From NCBI RefSeq assembly GCF_005893125.1, contig NZ_VCJS01000118.1:1-38303 (forward strand): a DNA stretch of 38,303 bases. The letters are read 5' to 3'. Both the position numbers and the translations under genes were made by a program. Positions 30,304 through 38,284 of this stretch are shown one piece after another (within the stretch, counting starts at the first letter, position 1; each line of letters starts with the position of its first letter). The DNA is from Nonomuraea basaltis. GTDB lineage: Bacteria; Actinomycetota; Actinomycetes; Streptosporangiales; Streptosporangiaceae. The notes beneath the pieces were generated by a model that did not search any database, had not been told where the DNA came from, and worked only from the letters and a program-made list of their open reading frames with translations.

Positions 30304-31185
30304 GTGACGACGCTAAGCAGTGCGACCGAAGGATCGGAACCGAGGTCGGCACAGCCCCGGTCCTTCATTGTCACGATCTACGGGTTGTACGCACGCGAGG
30401 TCGGCGGCTGGATCAGCGTGTCCGCGCTGATCCGGCTGATGGGGGAGCTCAAGGTCGACGAACCGTCGGTGCGTTCGGCCATCTCCCGGTTGAAGCGCCG
30501 GGGTCTCCTCGAGGCGCGGAGAGTCAACGGTACGGCCGGGTATGGCCTGTCTCGGCAGGCCCGGGAGATCTTGGACGAGGGCGATCAGCGGATCTTCGGC
30601 CGGCAGCGTGCTGAGCTGGCGGATGGGTGGTTGCTCGCGGTCTTCAGTGTTCCCGAGTCGCAGCGGCAGCAGCGGCATGTGCTGCGGTCGCGGCTGAGCT
30701 GGCTGGGATTCGGCACGACGGCGTCGGGGGTGTGGATCGCGCCACGTTACCTGTACGAGGAGACCCGTGAGGTGCTGGAGCGCTACGAGCTGTCGGGCTA
30801 CGTGGATCTGTTCCAGGCCGACTACCTGGCGTTCGGAGATGTCACCGAGCTGGTGGGCCACTGGTGGGACCTGGAGGGGCTGCAACGGCTCTACGACGAG
30901 TTTCTGAGGTCGTTCAGCTCGGTGCTGAATCGCTGGCGGGCAAGTGACACCGGCGGTGACGCGGAAGCGTTCGGCGACTATGTACGGGCGGTGACCGCAT
31001 GGCGGCGGTTGCCGTTCCTCGACCCGGGTCTGCCGCCGGAGCTCCTGCCGCGCCATTGGTACGGGATGCGCGCGGCCGCGTTGTTCGATGAGCTGAAGCA
31101 CAGGCTGACCGAGCCCGCGCACCGCTTCACGAGCTCGGTGATCGGGGAAAACAGCGGTCAGGCTGTGGCGGCCGGTCCGCGGTAG
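30304..31185 (+). CDS. PaaX-family transcriptional regulator
   Basis: 293 residues. The N-terminal winged helix (SFIVTIYGLYAREVGGWISV ... VDEPSVRSAISRLKRRGLLE), the central Cas2-like domain (GWLLAVFSVPESQRQQRHVL) and the C-terminal PaaX_C helices (LDPGLPPELLPRHWYG) follow the PaaX layout. PaaX proteins are repressors of aromatic catabolism and respond to aryl-CoA thioesters such as phenylacetyl-CoA. Here the natural inducer would be the CoA thioester made by the ligase encoded downstream. I chose GTG 30304 because TATCGT lies six bases upstream. A palindrome in the RidA/cupin gap is its likely binding site. Confidence 0.9.
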   Translation: MTTLSSATEGSEPRSAQPRSFIVTIYGLYAREVGGWISVSALIRLMGELKVDEPSVRSAISRLKRRGLLEARRVNGTAGYGLSRQAREILDEGDQRIFGRQRAELADGWLLAVFSVPESQRQQRHVLRSRLSWLGFGTTASGVWIAPRYLYEETREVLERYELSGYVDLFQADYLAFGDVTELVGHWWDLEGLQRLYDEFLRSFSSVLNRWRASDTGGDAEAFGDYVRAVTAWRRLPFLDPGLPPELLPRHWYGMRAAALFDELKHRLTEPAHRFTSSVIGENSGQAVAAGPR

Positions 31186-31306
31186 GGCGCGACGTGCGCT
31201 CATCGTCCATCCGCGTGCGTCCAGTGGGCTGCCGGGCGAGCGCCGCCGCCTCCTGGGCTCACGGCCAAATCGAAGCGGGAAGCGCCCCAGGAGGACGAAT
31301 CGGGGA

Positions 31307-31756
31307 CTACCCGCCCTGCTCGGCTCGCACACTGTCTCCGGCGGCTGACCGGATCAGCCTGTCCTCGGGGATGACGGCGACGCCCAGGATCTCGATCATC
31401 GCCTCCGGCTGCCACAGTGCAGTGCAGCCGATGCCGGCCATGGCCGGGTAGACGGGTCCGGCGAGCTCGCGCCAGACGCGGCCGATCTCCTTGCCGTGCG
31501 CCTGGTAGCCGGGGATGTCGGTGAGGTACAGCGTGATGCTGACCAGGTCCTCCGGCCGGCCCCCCACCTCGCGGAGCGTGGTGAGGACGTTGCGGAAGGC
31601 CTGGCGGAACTGCTCCGTGATGCCGCCTTCGACAATCTTCATGTTCTCGTCGAGTGCGGTCTGGCCGCCCAGATACAGCGTGTTGCCGATCAGGGTTCCG
31701 TGCGAGTAGCCGCTCGGAACCGGCAGGGCGTCCGGGTTGACAGGGATCGGGGTCAT
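31307..31756 (-). CDS. RidA-family (YjgF/YER057c/UK114) protein
   Basis: 149 residues with the RidA pattern: GYSHGTLIGNTLYLGGQTAL, QAFRNVLTTLREVGGRPEDL and VSITLYLTDIPGYQ. RidA proteins hydrolyse reactive enamines and imines, and several paralogues work in aminoaromatic degradation. In this cluster it could release ammonia from an enamine or imine formed after ring oxidation of 2-aminobenzoyl-CoA. The ATG at 31756 follows GGAGG; a GTG just before it is too close to the ribosome binding site. It is divergent from the cupin gene across a palindromic promoter region. Confidence 0.88.
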   Translation of the reverse strand: MTPIPVNPDALPVPSGYSHGTLIGNTLYLGGQTALDENMKIVEGGITEQFRQAFRNVLTTLREVGGRPEDLVSITLYLTDIPGYQAHGKEIGRVWRELAGPVYPAMAGIGCTALWQPEAMIEILGVAVIPEDRLIRSAAGDSVRAEQGG

Positions 31757-31812
31757 CACGCCTCCGTCGGGTCTCGGTCCGCGCTGCCGTCAGGCCGCCG
31801 CGGTCTAGGGTA

Positions 31813-31849
31813 TTGACTTTATATGACGTACGTGAAAAAAACGACATAT
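31813..31849. promoter_or_regulatory. Candidate PaaX operator in the RidA/cupin gap
   Basis: ATATGACGT (31821-31829) and ACGACATAT (31841-31849) form a 9-bp inverted repeat with one mismatch and an A-rich 11-base centre. It is one of the few AT-rich spots here. TTGACT (31813-31818) may be a rightward -35 element, and TATAAA on the minus strand overlaps the left arm as a leftward -10. One regulator could control both directions. Confidence 0.55.
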
Positions 31850-32026
31850 CCGTGACGGGCCTGCTCGGCGAGGAGGTGCGGGCCGCGCCGCGGTCGCGGG
31901 AGCCGGGCTCCGCGGACCCGCCGGGCCGAGGCCGCTGCCGCGATCTGGGGTCGCACGGTCGCCAACGACGTGTCGATCGGCGTTCCGCGCTACCGGATGG
32001 CATTCACCAACGATGAGGAGTCGACC

Positions 32027-32521
32027 ATGCAGCCGACCGAGGGAGATCTCAGCAACTACCAGCTCGACGGGGACAACTCGATGTATGCCACCGAGAGTGG
32101 CCTGGTCGTCCCGGTCGTCACCCGAAGAGGGCTGGAGTCCCTGCTGACCGGCCAGTCGGAGGGTGCCTCGCGCATCGCCGGTGTGAGTCCCCAGCACACA
32201 GCGGCGAGGCGGATCTGGTTCGGGAAGGTCGGCAACGAGCCCGGTTACCGTTCGGTGCCCCACCACCACGGTGAGGCCGAGACCGGTGGATACGTCCTGT
32301 CGGGCCGGGCGCGCATCTACTTCGGCGAGAAGTACGAGGACTACATCGACATGGAGGAAGGCGATTGGGTCTTCGTCCCGCCCTTCATGCCGCACGTCGA
32401 GTGCAACCTGGACCGCAACCGGCCTCTCACCTGGATGACCACGCGCACGCCCGACAACATCGTCGTCAATCTCGCGGACGTCGCGGACGAGGCGCTGAGC
32501 GACTGGATCGGGCGACCGTGA
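32027..32521 (+). CDS. Cupin-domain protein of an aromatic catabolic cluster
   Basis: 164 residues, single cupin barrel. Motif 1 is PHHHGEAETGGYVLSG with HxHxxxE-type metal ligands, motif 2 is GDWVFVPPFMPHVECN with the last His ligand. Cupins of this size are metal-dependent dioxygenases, isomerases or sensors; the reaction here is not known, but the place in the operon suggests a step on the aryl-CoA or ring-cleavage side. GAGGAG lies six bases before ATG 32027. An upstream in-frame segment (WGRTVANDVSIGVPRY) is open, but the ribosome binding site argues against including it. The stop overlaps the thioesterase GTG. Confidence 0.82.
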   Translation: MQPTEGDLSNYQLDGDNSMYATESGLVVPVVTRRGLESLLTGQSEGASRIAGVSPQHTAARRIWFGKVGNEPGYRSVPHHHGEAETGGYVLSGRARIYFGEKYEDYIDMEEGDWVFVPPFMPHVECNLDRNRPLTWMTTRTPDNIVVNLADVADEALSDWIGRP

Positions 32522-33453
32522 CGGTCCCGGTCAGGCACGACGCCGTGCCCACTTCTGAGACGTTCACGGCCGCCGTGACCTTGAGCGAGGCCGAGCCGGA
32601 GCGCTACGACGTGGCTTTCACAGCGGTGACCCAGCCTTGCCCCTGGCCCAAGGCGTACGGCGGTGACCTGGTGGCCGCGGCGGCGGCCGCGGCCATGCGG
32701 ACGGTTCCGGAGGGGCCCGAGGCCGGAAAGACCCTGCACTCCATGCACTCCTACTTCATGCGCCCGGCCGACATCGGAGCCGAGGTCCGTTACGAGGTGG
32801 AGCTGCTCCGCGACGGTCGCGGTTACAGCACGCGGCAGGTCCGCGCGTACCAGAACGGGCGGCCGATCTACGTGGCGCTCGCGTCCTTCGCCGCCGGTGA
32901 GCCGGGCGGCACCTTCGCCATAGGACCTCCCGGGGTCCCGGATCCCGGCACGCTGCCCTCCTCGGCCGCATACCTCGATGAGCGGTCCGGCGGGACGATG
33001 ACCCGGGAGTCGAAGGCGTACTGGAGCGGTGGACGCGGCTTCGACATGCGCCACGACCCGGGGCCCGTCTACCTGACCGTTGACGGAGAGCGGGCGCCCT
33101 ACCAGGCCGTCTGGGTGAAGCCCTTCGACGACCTGCGACCGGTCGAGGGCCTGACCCGCACGCAGCGCGACCTGGCGGCCCTTTCCTATGTCTGCGACTA
33201 CACCATCCTCGAACCGGTGCTGCGCGTGCTCGGTCTGCCGTGGGCTCAGCCCGGGCTGGTCACCGCGAGCCTGGACCACGCGATGTGGTTCCACCGGGTC
33301 CCGGGCGAAGGGGTTCTCGACGACTGGTTGCTCTACGCGCAGGAAGCCGGCTCGGCAGGCGCCGGGCGCGGTGTCGGTCAAGGACGCTTCTTCACTCGCG
33401 ACGGACAACACCTGGCCACGGTCGTCCAGGAAGGCATGATCCGCGCGTCCTGA
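32518..33453 (+). CDS. TesB-like double-hotdog acyl-CoA thioesterase
   Basis: 311 residues with two hotdog modules as in TesB/acyl-CoA thioesterase II: CPWPKAYGGDLVAAAAAAAM and LHSMHSYFMRPADIGAEVRY in the first, QPGLVTASLDHAMWFHR and DDWLLYAQEAGSAGAGRGVG in the second. The family hydrolyses acyl-CoA to free acid and CoA. In an aryl-CoA pathway it may recycle dead-end CoA esters. The GTG at 32518 overlaps the cupin stop by GTGA, so translation is coupled. A gap of 68 bases separates it from the ligase gene. Confidence 0.88.
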   Translation: MTVPVRHDAVPTSETFTAAVTLSEAEPERYDVAFTAVTQPCPWPKAYGGDLVAAAAAAAMRTVPEGPEAGKTLHSMHSYFMRPADIGAEVRYEVELLRDGRGYSTRQVRAYQNGRPIYVALASFAAGEPGGTFAIGPPGVPDPGTLPSSAAYLDERSGGTMTRESKAYWSGGRGFDMRHDPGPVYLTVDGERAPYQAVWVKPFDDLRPVEGLTRTQRDLAALSYVCDYTILEPVLRVLGLPWAQPGLVTASLDHAMWFHRVPGEGVLDDWLLYAQEAGSAGAGRGVGQGRFFTRDGQHLATVVQEGMIRAS

Positions 33454-33521
33454 TCGTGCTCCCTCATGAACTCTCCACACCTGCGGTTTTGGCCGCGCTC
33501 GCGGCTCCGGAAGGGCCTCCG

Positions 33522-35177
33522 ATGCAGCTCTCACCCACCTCCTACACCGACACCTTCGCCCGCGATCACCTGCCGCCGTCCGAGCGGTGGCCGCGGCTGG
33601 AGTTCACGACCGACCTCCTGCGATACCCGGACCGCCTCAACGCGGCCGGAGAGATCATCGACGCCTCGGTCGCGGCCTTCGGTGAGCATCGACCGGCGAT
33701 CCGTACCGACGCCGGCGAGATGTGGACCTACGGCGACCTCCAGCGGCGCGCCAACCAGGTCGCCCAGGTGCTCGTCGAGGACCTCGGCCTCGTGCCCGGC
33801 AACCGGGTTCTCCTCCGGTCCCCGAACAACCCCTGGACGGTGGCCTGCTGGCTCGGGGTGCTGAAGGCCGGGGGCATCGTCGTCACGACGATGCCGGCCC
33901 TGCGCGCCCGTGACCTCGCCCCCATGGTGGCCAAGTCCCAGCCGGCGATCGCGCTGGTCGACCATCGGTTCGTGGCGGACGTGGAGGCCGTGCGCGCCTC
34001 CGAGGCCCCCGGCCTGACGGTGGTGCCGTTCGGTGGCTCCGGCGGCGAGGATCTGACGGTTCGCTGCGCGGCCAAGCCGGGGGAGTTCACCGGCGTTCTC
34101 ACCGCCGCCGACGACGTCGCCCTGTTCGGGCCGACCTCGGGCAGCACGGGTGTCCCCAAGATCACCGCCCACTTCCACCGCGACATCCTGTCCATCGACA
34201 ACACGTTCGGCCGGGGGATTCTCCAGCTCGCCGCCGATGACGTGGTCGCCTGCACGGCCCCCCTCGCCTTCACCTTCGGTCTCGGCATGCTCGTGGTGTT
34301 CCCTCTTCGGGCGGGCGCCTGCGTGTTCCTCGTGGAGAGCGCGACACCGACGCGGCTCGCAGATCTCGTCGAGGAACACAAGATCACGGTGCTGGCCACC
34401 GCGCCGACGGCCTACAGGCAGATCCTGAAGGCGGGCAAGATCGCCAAGCTGGGGAGCCTGCGTGCCGCGGTGAGCGCCGGCGAGCACATCCCGCAGGGCG
34501 TCTGGGAGCAGGTCGAGGCAGGTATCGGGCTCAAGATCATCGATGGCATCGGAGCCACGGAGATGCTGCACATCTTCATCTCCGCAGCCGGCGACGACAT
34601 CCGGCCCGGTTCGACAGGCAAGCCGGTTCCCGGCTTCCGGGCGACGATCCTCGGCCCGGACGGCGAGGAACTGCCTCCCGGTGTCGAGGGCCGGCTGGCT
34701 GTGATCGGCCCGGTCGGTTGCCGCTACCTGGACGACACCCGCCAGGGGACGTACGTCGTCAACGGCTGGAACATCACCGGTGACACCTTCTATCGAGACG
34801 AGGACGGATACTTCCACTACTGCTCACGCACCGACAACATGATCGTCTCCTCGGGCTACAACATCGGTGGTCCTGAGATCGAGGCGGTCATCGACACGCA
34901 CCCGGACGTGATCGAGTCCGCGGTCGTCGCCGAGCCCGACCCCGAGCGGGGAGCGATCGTGTGCGCCTTCATCGTGCTCAGGAACGGCGTCGACGGTGAC
35001 GCGGCGAAGGCCAAGGAGATCCAGGACTACGTCAAGCGGCAACTGGCGCCGTACAAGTACCCCCGCGACGTGCGTTTCTGCGCGTCGCTCCCACGCAACC
35101 CCAGCGGGAAGCTGCAGCACTACGTCCTGCGGAAGATCGTCGAAGCGGAGCAGAGCGGCGTCGTCGCCGCGCAGTGA
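33522..35177 (+). CDS. Benzoate-CoA ligase family enzyme, probably 2-aminobenzoate-CoA ligase
   Basis: 551 residues, ANL-superfamily adenylate-forming enzyme. Core motifs: TSGSTGVPK (205-213, AMP loop), IDGIGATEMLHIF, NITGDTFYRDEDGYFHYCSR (Asp of the adenylation site) and PRNPSGKLQH with the C-terminal catalytic Lys. It activates an aryl acid with ATP and CoA. The closest relatives I recognise are the benzoate-CoA and 2-aminobenzoate-CoA ligases; the adjacent bifunctional monooxygenase/reductase makes 2-aminobenzoate (anthranilate) the most likely substrate, with salicylate as an alternative. The start at ATG 33522 follows GGAAGG. Twelve bases separate it from the next gene. Confidence 0.85.
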   Translation: MQLSPTSYTDTFARDHLPPSERWPRLEFTTDLLRYPDRLNAAGEIIDASVAAFGEHRPAIRTDAGEMWTYGDLQRRANQVAQVLVEDLGLVPGNRVLLRSPNNPWTVACWLGVLKAGGIVVTTMPALRARDLAPMVAKSQPAIALVDHRFVADVEAVRASEAPGLTVVPFGGSGGEDLTVRCAAKPGEFTGVLTAADDVALFGPTSGSTGVPKITAHFHRDILSIDNTFGRGILQLAADDVVACTAPLAFTFGLGMLVVFPLRAGACVFLVESATPTRLADLVEEHKITVLATAPTAYRQILKAGKIAKLGSLRAAVSAGEHIPQGVWEQVEAGIGLKIIDGIGATEMLHIFISAAGDDIRPGSTGKPVPGFRATILGPDGEELPPGVEGRLAVIGPVGCRYLDDTRQGTYVVNGWNITGDTFYRDEDGYFHYCSRTDNMIVSSGYNIGGPEIEAVIDTHPDVIESAVVAEPDPERGAIVCAFIVLRNGVDGDAAKAKEIQDYVKRQLAPYKYPRDVRFCASLPRNPSGKLQHYVLRKIVEAEQSGVVAAQ

Positions 35178-35189
35178 GAGGAATTCCCG

Positions 35190-37553
35190 TTGAAGATCGC
35201 AATCGCCGGCGGCGGCCCTGGTGGTCTCTACTTCGCGGCCCTGATGAAGCAGCTGAACCCGGACCACGAGATCACCGTCTGGGAGCGCAACGCCCCTGAC
35301 GACACCTTCGGCTTCGGTGTCGTCTTGTCCGACGAGACGCTGGGAGGGATCGAGAACGCCGACACGGTCATCTACGACCAGATGGCACGCCGCTTCGCTC
35401 GCTGGACCGACATCGACATCGAGTTCAACGGCCATGCCTTCACGGTAGGAGGGCAGGGGTTCGCGGCCATGAGCCGGAAGGAGCTCCTGCACCTGCTGCA
35501 GCAGCGCGCCGCAGAGCTGGGCGTGAAGGTCTGCTACGAAACCGAGGCGCCCGACGCCGACGAGCTGCGCGCCGCCCACGACCTCGTCGTGGCGGCCGAC
35601 GGCCTCAACTCGAGGATCCGGACCAAGTACGCGGACTCCTTCGTTCCCTCGCTCGACCACCGGCGGAACAAGTACATCTGGCTGGGCACGGACCTGGTGT
35701 TCGAGGCCTTCCAGTTCTTCGTCAAGCAGACGGAGTGGGGCACCATGCAGATTCACGGGTACCCGTACTCCGCGAGCGGCTCGACCTTCATCGTCGAGAT
35801 GCACGAGGACGTGTGGCGCCGCGCGGGATTCGACGCGACCGAGAGCGAGTCGTTCCCCCCTGGAGCATCCGACGAGTACGCGGTCGAGAAGATCAAGGAG
35901 ATCTTCGCCGGCGAGCTCGCCGGGCACCGGGTGCTCACGAACAACTCCAAGTGGCTCAACTTCACGACCGTCCGCAACGAGCGCTGGTACGACGGCAACG
36001 TCGTCCTCCTCGGGGACGCCGCCCACACCGCGCACTTCTCCATCGGATCGGGCACGAAGCTGGCGATGGAAGACGCCCTGGCTCTGGCGGCGTGCTTGCA
36101 CGAGCACCCGTCGCTCGGCGAGGCGCTCGAGGGTTACGAGAGGGAGCGGAAGCCGGTGGTGGAGTCGACCCAGCGCGCGGCGCAGGCCTCGCTGGAGTGG
36201 TTCGAGAACATCGGGATGTACTCCGGCCAGGACCCCGCTCAGTTCTGCTTCAACCTGCTGACCCGGTCGCGGCGCATCACCTTCGAGAACCTCAAGGAGC
36301 GCGATCCGGAGTTCGCCCGCCACATCGAGGCGACGTTCGCCGAGGCTGCCGGGGCGGAGGAGGTCGCTCCCGCGATGTTCCAGCCGGTCGACATCGGACC
36401 TTTGCGGTTGAAGAACCGGGTCATCGTGTCGCCGATGGACATGTACTCCGCAGAGGAGGGCGTGCCCAACGACTTCCACCTGGTGCACCTGGGTTCCAAG
36501 GCGCTCGGCGGCGCCGGGCTCGTGATGACCGAGATGGTCTGTGTCTCCCCAGAGGGCAGGATCACCCCTGGCTGCACCGGTCTGTGGAACGACGATCAGC
36601 GTGACGCCTACCGTCGCGTGACCGGCTTCGTGCACGCGCAGACGACCGCGAAGATAGGCCTCCAGCTCGGCCACTCGGGGCGCAAGGGCTCCACCAGGCT
36701 GATGTGGGAGGGCATCGACCAGCCCCTCACCGAGGACAACTGGGACGTCATCGGCCCGTCCGCCCTGCCCTACGGGGAGGGGTGCCACCTGCCTCGCGAG
36801 GCAGGCCGCGAGGACCTGGAGAAGGTGGTGGCCGACTTCGTCGCGGCCGCGGAACGCGGCGTCGCCGCCGGCTTCGACCTCATCGAGATCCACGCCGCGC
36901 ACGGCTACCTCCTTTCCTCCTTCCTCTCACCGGTGGCCAACAAGCGGACCGACGCCTACGGTGGCTCGTTGACCAATCGGCTGCGGTTCCCCCTCGAGGT
37001 CTTCGACGCGGTGCGCGCGGCCGTTCCCACGGAGATCCCGGTAACGGTCCGCATCTCGGCGAGCGACTGGGTGCCGGACGGCAACACCGCGCAGGACGCC
37101 GTCGAGATCGCCCGGGCCTTCGCCGAGCACGGAGCAGCGGCCGTCGACGTGTCGTCGGGACAGGTGACCAAGGAGGAGAAGCCGGCGTTCGGCCGTTCCT
37201 ACCAGACCCCGTTCGCCGACCAGATCCGCCGGTGCGTCGCCGAGCCGGCAGGCGTGAAGGTCATCGCCGTGGGCGCCATCTCCTCCTACGACGACGTGAA
37301 CTCCATCCTGCTCGCCGGACGAGCGGACCTGTGCGCCCTGGGGCGGACCCACCTCTACAACCCCCAGTGGACGCTGCAGGCCGCGGCCGAGCAGGAGTAC
37401 CGGGGCGAAGGCGCCGAGTGGCCGATCCAGTTCCGTGCCGGCCGCCGGAAGCCCCCGGCATCACGCACCGACAAGGTTCCGCCCCGCCTCGCGCTCCTGC
37501 GGCACCAGGCGGACCAGCACGTTCACGTCCGATGGACCGTTCCTAGGGACTGA
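35190..37553 (+). CDS. Bifunctional FAD monooxygenase / OYE-type reductase (2-aminobenzoyl-CoA monooxygenase/reductase-like)
   Basis: 787 residues, two fused enzymes. The N-terminal half is a flavin monooxygenase (GGGPGG at 7-12; GDAAHTAHFSIGSG near 275). From about 388 an Old-Yellow-Enzyme TIM barrel follows (LRLKNRVIVSPMDMYSAEEG, GLQLGHSGRKGS, DLIEIHAAHGYLLSSFLSP). This fusion is known as 2-aminobenzoyl-CoA monooxygenase/reductase and as salicylyl-CoA 5-hydroxylase/oxidoreductase; it hydroxylates the ring of the CoA ester and then reduces it without cleavage by a dioxygenase. The TTG start follows AGAGGA. After VPPRLALLR the last 17 residues (HQADQHVHVRWTVPRD) look unlike the family and adjoin a transposase gene. 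Confidence 0.9.
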   Translation: MKIAIAGGGPGGLYFAALMKQLNPDHEITVWERNAPDDTFGFGVVLSDETLGGIENADTVIYDQMARRFARWTDIDIEFNGHAFTVGGQGFAAMSRKELLHLLQQRAAELGVKVCYETEAPDADELRAAHDLVVAADGLNSRIRTKYADSFVPSLDHRRNKYIWLGTDLVFEAFQFFVKQTEWGTMQIHGYPYSASGSTFIVEMHEDVWRRAGFDATESESFPPGASDEYAVEKIKEIFAGELAGHRVLTNNSKWLNFTTVRNERWYDGNVVLLGDAAHTAHFSIGSGTKLAMEDALALAACLHEHPSLGEALEGYERERKPVVESTQRAAQASLEWFENIGMYSGQDPAQFCFNLLTRSRRITFENLKERDPEFARHIEATFAEAAGAEEVAPAMFQPVDIGPLRLKNRVIVSPMDMYSAEEGVPNDFHLVHLGSKALGGAGLVMTEMVCVSPEGRITPGCTGLWNDDQRDAYRRVTGFVHAQTTAKIGLQLGHSGRKGSTRLMWEGIDQPLTEDNWDVIGPSALPYGEGCHLPREAGREDLEKVVADFVAAAERGVAAGFDLIEIHAAHGYLLSSFLSPVANKRTDAYGGSLTNRLRFPLEVFDAVRAAVPTEIPVTVRISASDWVPDGNTAQDAVEIARAFAEHGAAAVDVSSGQVTKEEKPAFGRSYQTPFADQIRRCVAEPAGVKVIAVGAISSYDDVNSILLAGRADLCALGRTHLYNPQWTLQAAAEQEYRGEGAEWPIQFRAGRRKPPASRTDKVPPRLALLRHQADQHVHVRWTVPRD

Positions 37554-38283
37554 GCATGAGTTGCTCATGCCCGGCCGAACGCTCCGAACGGTGTTGAGCG
37601 TTCTGGTCGCCCGTGTGCTCGCCGCATCCGGGCGGCACGCATCGGGTGCGTGGTCCGGGAATGCGGGGACGGGGTCCCTCACCCCCACAAGCATCCGGTC
37701 CGGCCTGGACGGTCCGATGCCCCGCACGATCGCTCCGGTCGTGCGGGGGCGGTGCCGTCCGTCGCCGGATCGCATGCCCCTGGGCGCGCCTGCCGATCGC
37801 CACCGCGGCCGCGTCGTGGCGAGTCGTCGTCTGGTGCTTCTTGTTCTTTCCGGTCAGCGGGGCCTGCCAGTGCTGGGCACCCCACTTGCTGGTGTACGCC
37901 GGATCCACCGCGACGATCGCGATCCCGGCCGCGCCGGCCATCGAGACAAGCCGGGCACGCAGCTTGGCGGTGGGCATGCCGGAGATGAGCTGCCGGAACC
38001 GCTTGCGTCGGCCGTGCTTCTCGCGGGTCTTCTCCGCGGCGAAGTCCAGGTCTTCGATCGCGATCGCGGCCACCCCGCGCGCCGTCGCCCAGGCCAGCAG
38101 TTGTGTCAGGGCGTGGCGGACTTGGGCGTCGCGGTGCTCGGCGGTGCCCGACAGGTCGTAGCCGAAGCGGCGCGGGCGGCCGATCGGGTTGCCGTGCACG
38201 TCCAGCTGCCAGGCGGCCAGGTGGTCGGCGTTGGTGTCCACCCCGATCACCCCTCGGGCCAGGGCCGTGGGCAGGGGGATGGT
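37543..38283 (-). mobile_element. tnpB: TnpB/OrfB-type transposase-associated nuclease gene (N-terminus beyond window)
   Basis: About 247 codons of the C-terminal part of a TnpB-like protein. The RuvC-type acidic residues are present: GVIGVDTNADHLAAW (Asp), AIAIEDLDF (Glu) and TTRHDAAAVAIGRRAQGH (Asp). The usual Cys4 zinc finger is replaced by VDPAYTSKWGAQHWQAP, as in the large actinobacterial TnpB-related group. TnpB proteins are RNA-guided DNA nucleases carried by IS200/IS605-like elements. The frame is open to the right end, where library-adapter-like sequence replaces it. The stop lies ten bases inside the end of the convergent monooxygenase/reductase gene. Confidence 0.8.
37554..37570. 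repeat. Subterminal hairpin of the TnpB element
   Basis: GCATGAG-TTG-CTCATGC forms a perfect 7-bp stem with a 3-base loop, just inside the 3' end of the tnpB gene. IS200/IS605 elements carry such imperfect palindromes near their ends, recognised by the TnpA transposase. The position fits a right-end hairpin, though the exact element boundary cannot be read. Confidence 0.45.
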
Positions 38284-38284
38284 G

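Noticed and set aside
34824..36902. 692-codon open frame on the minus strand
   Set aside because: Antisense shadow of the aryl-CoA ligase and monooxygenase/reductase genes, whose motifs are unambiguous.
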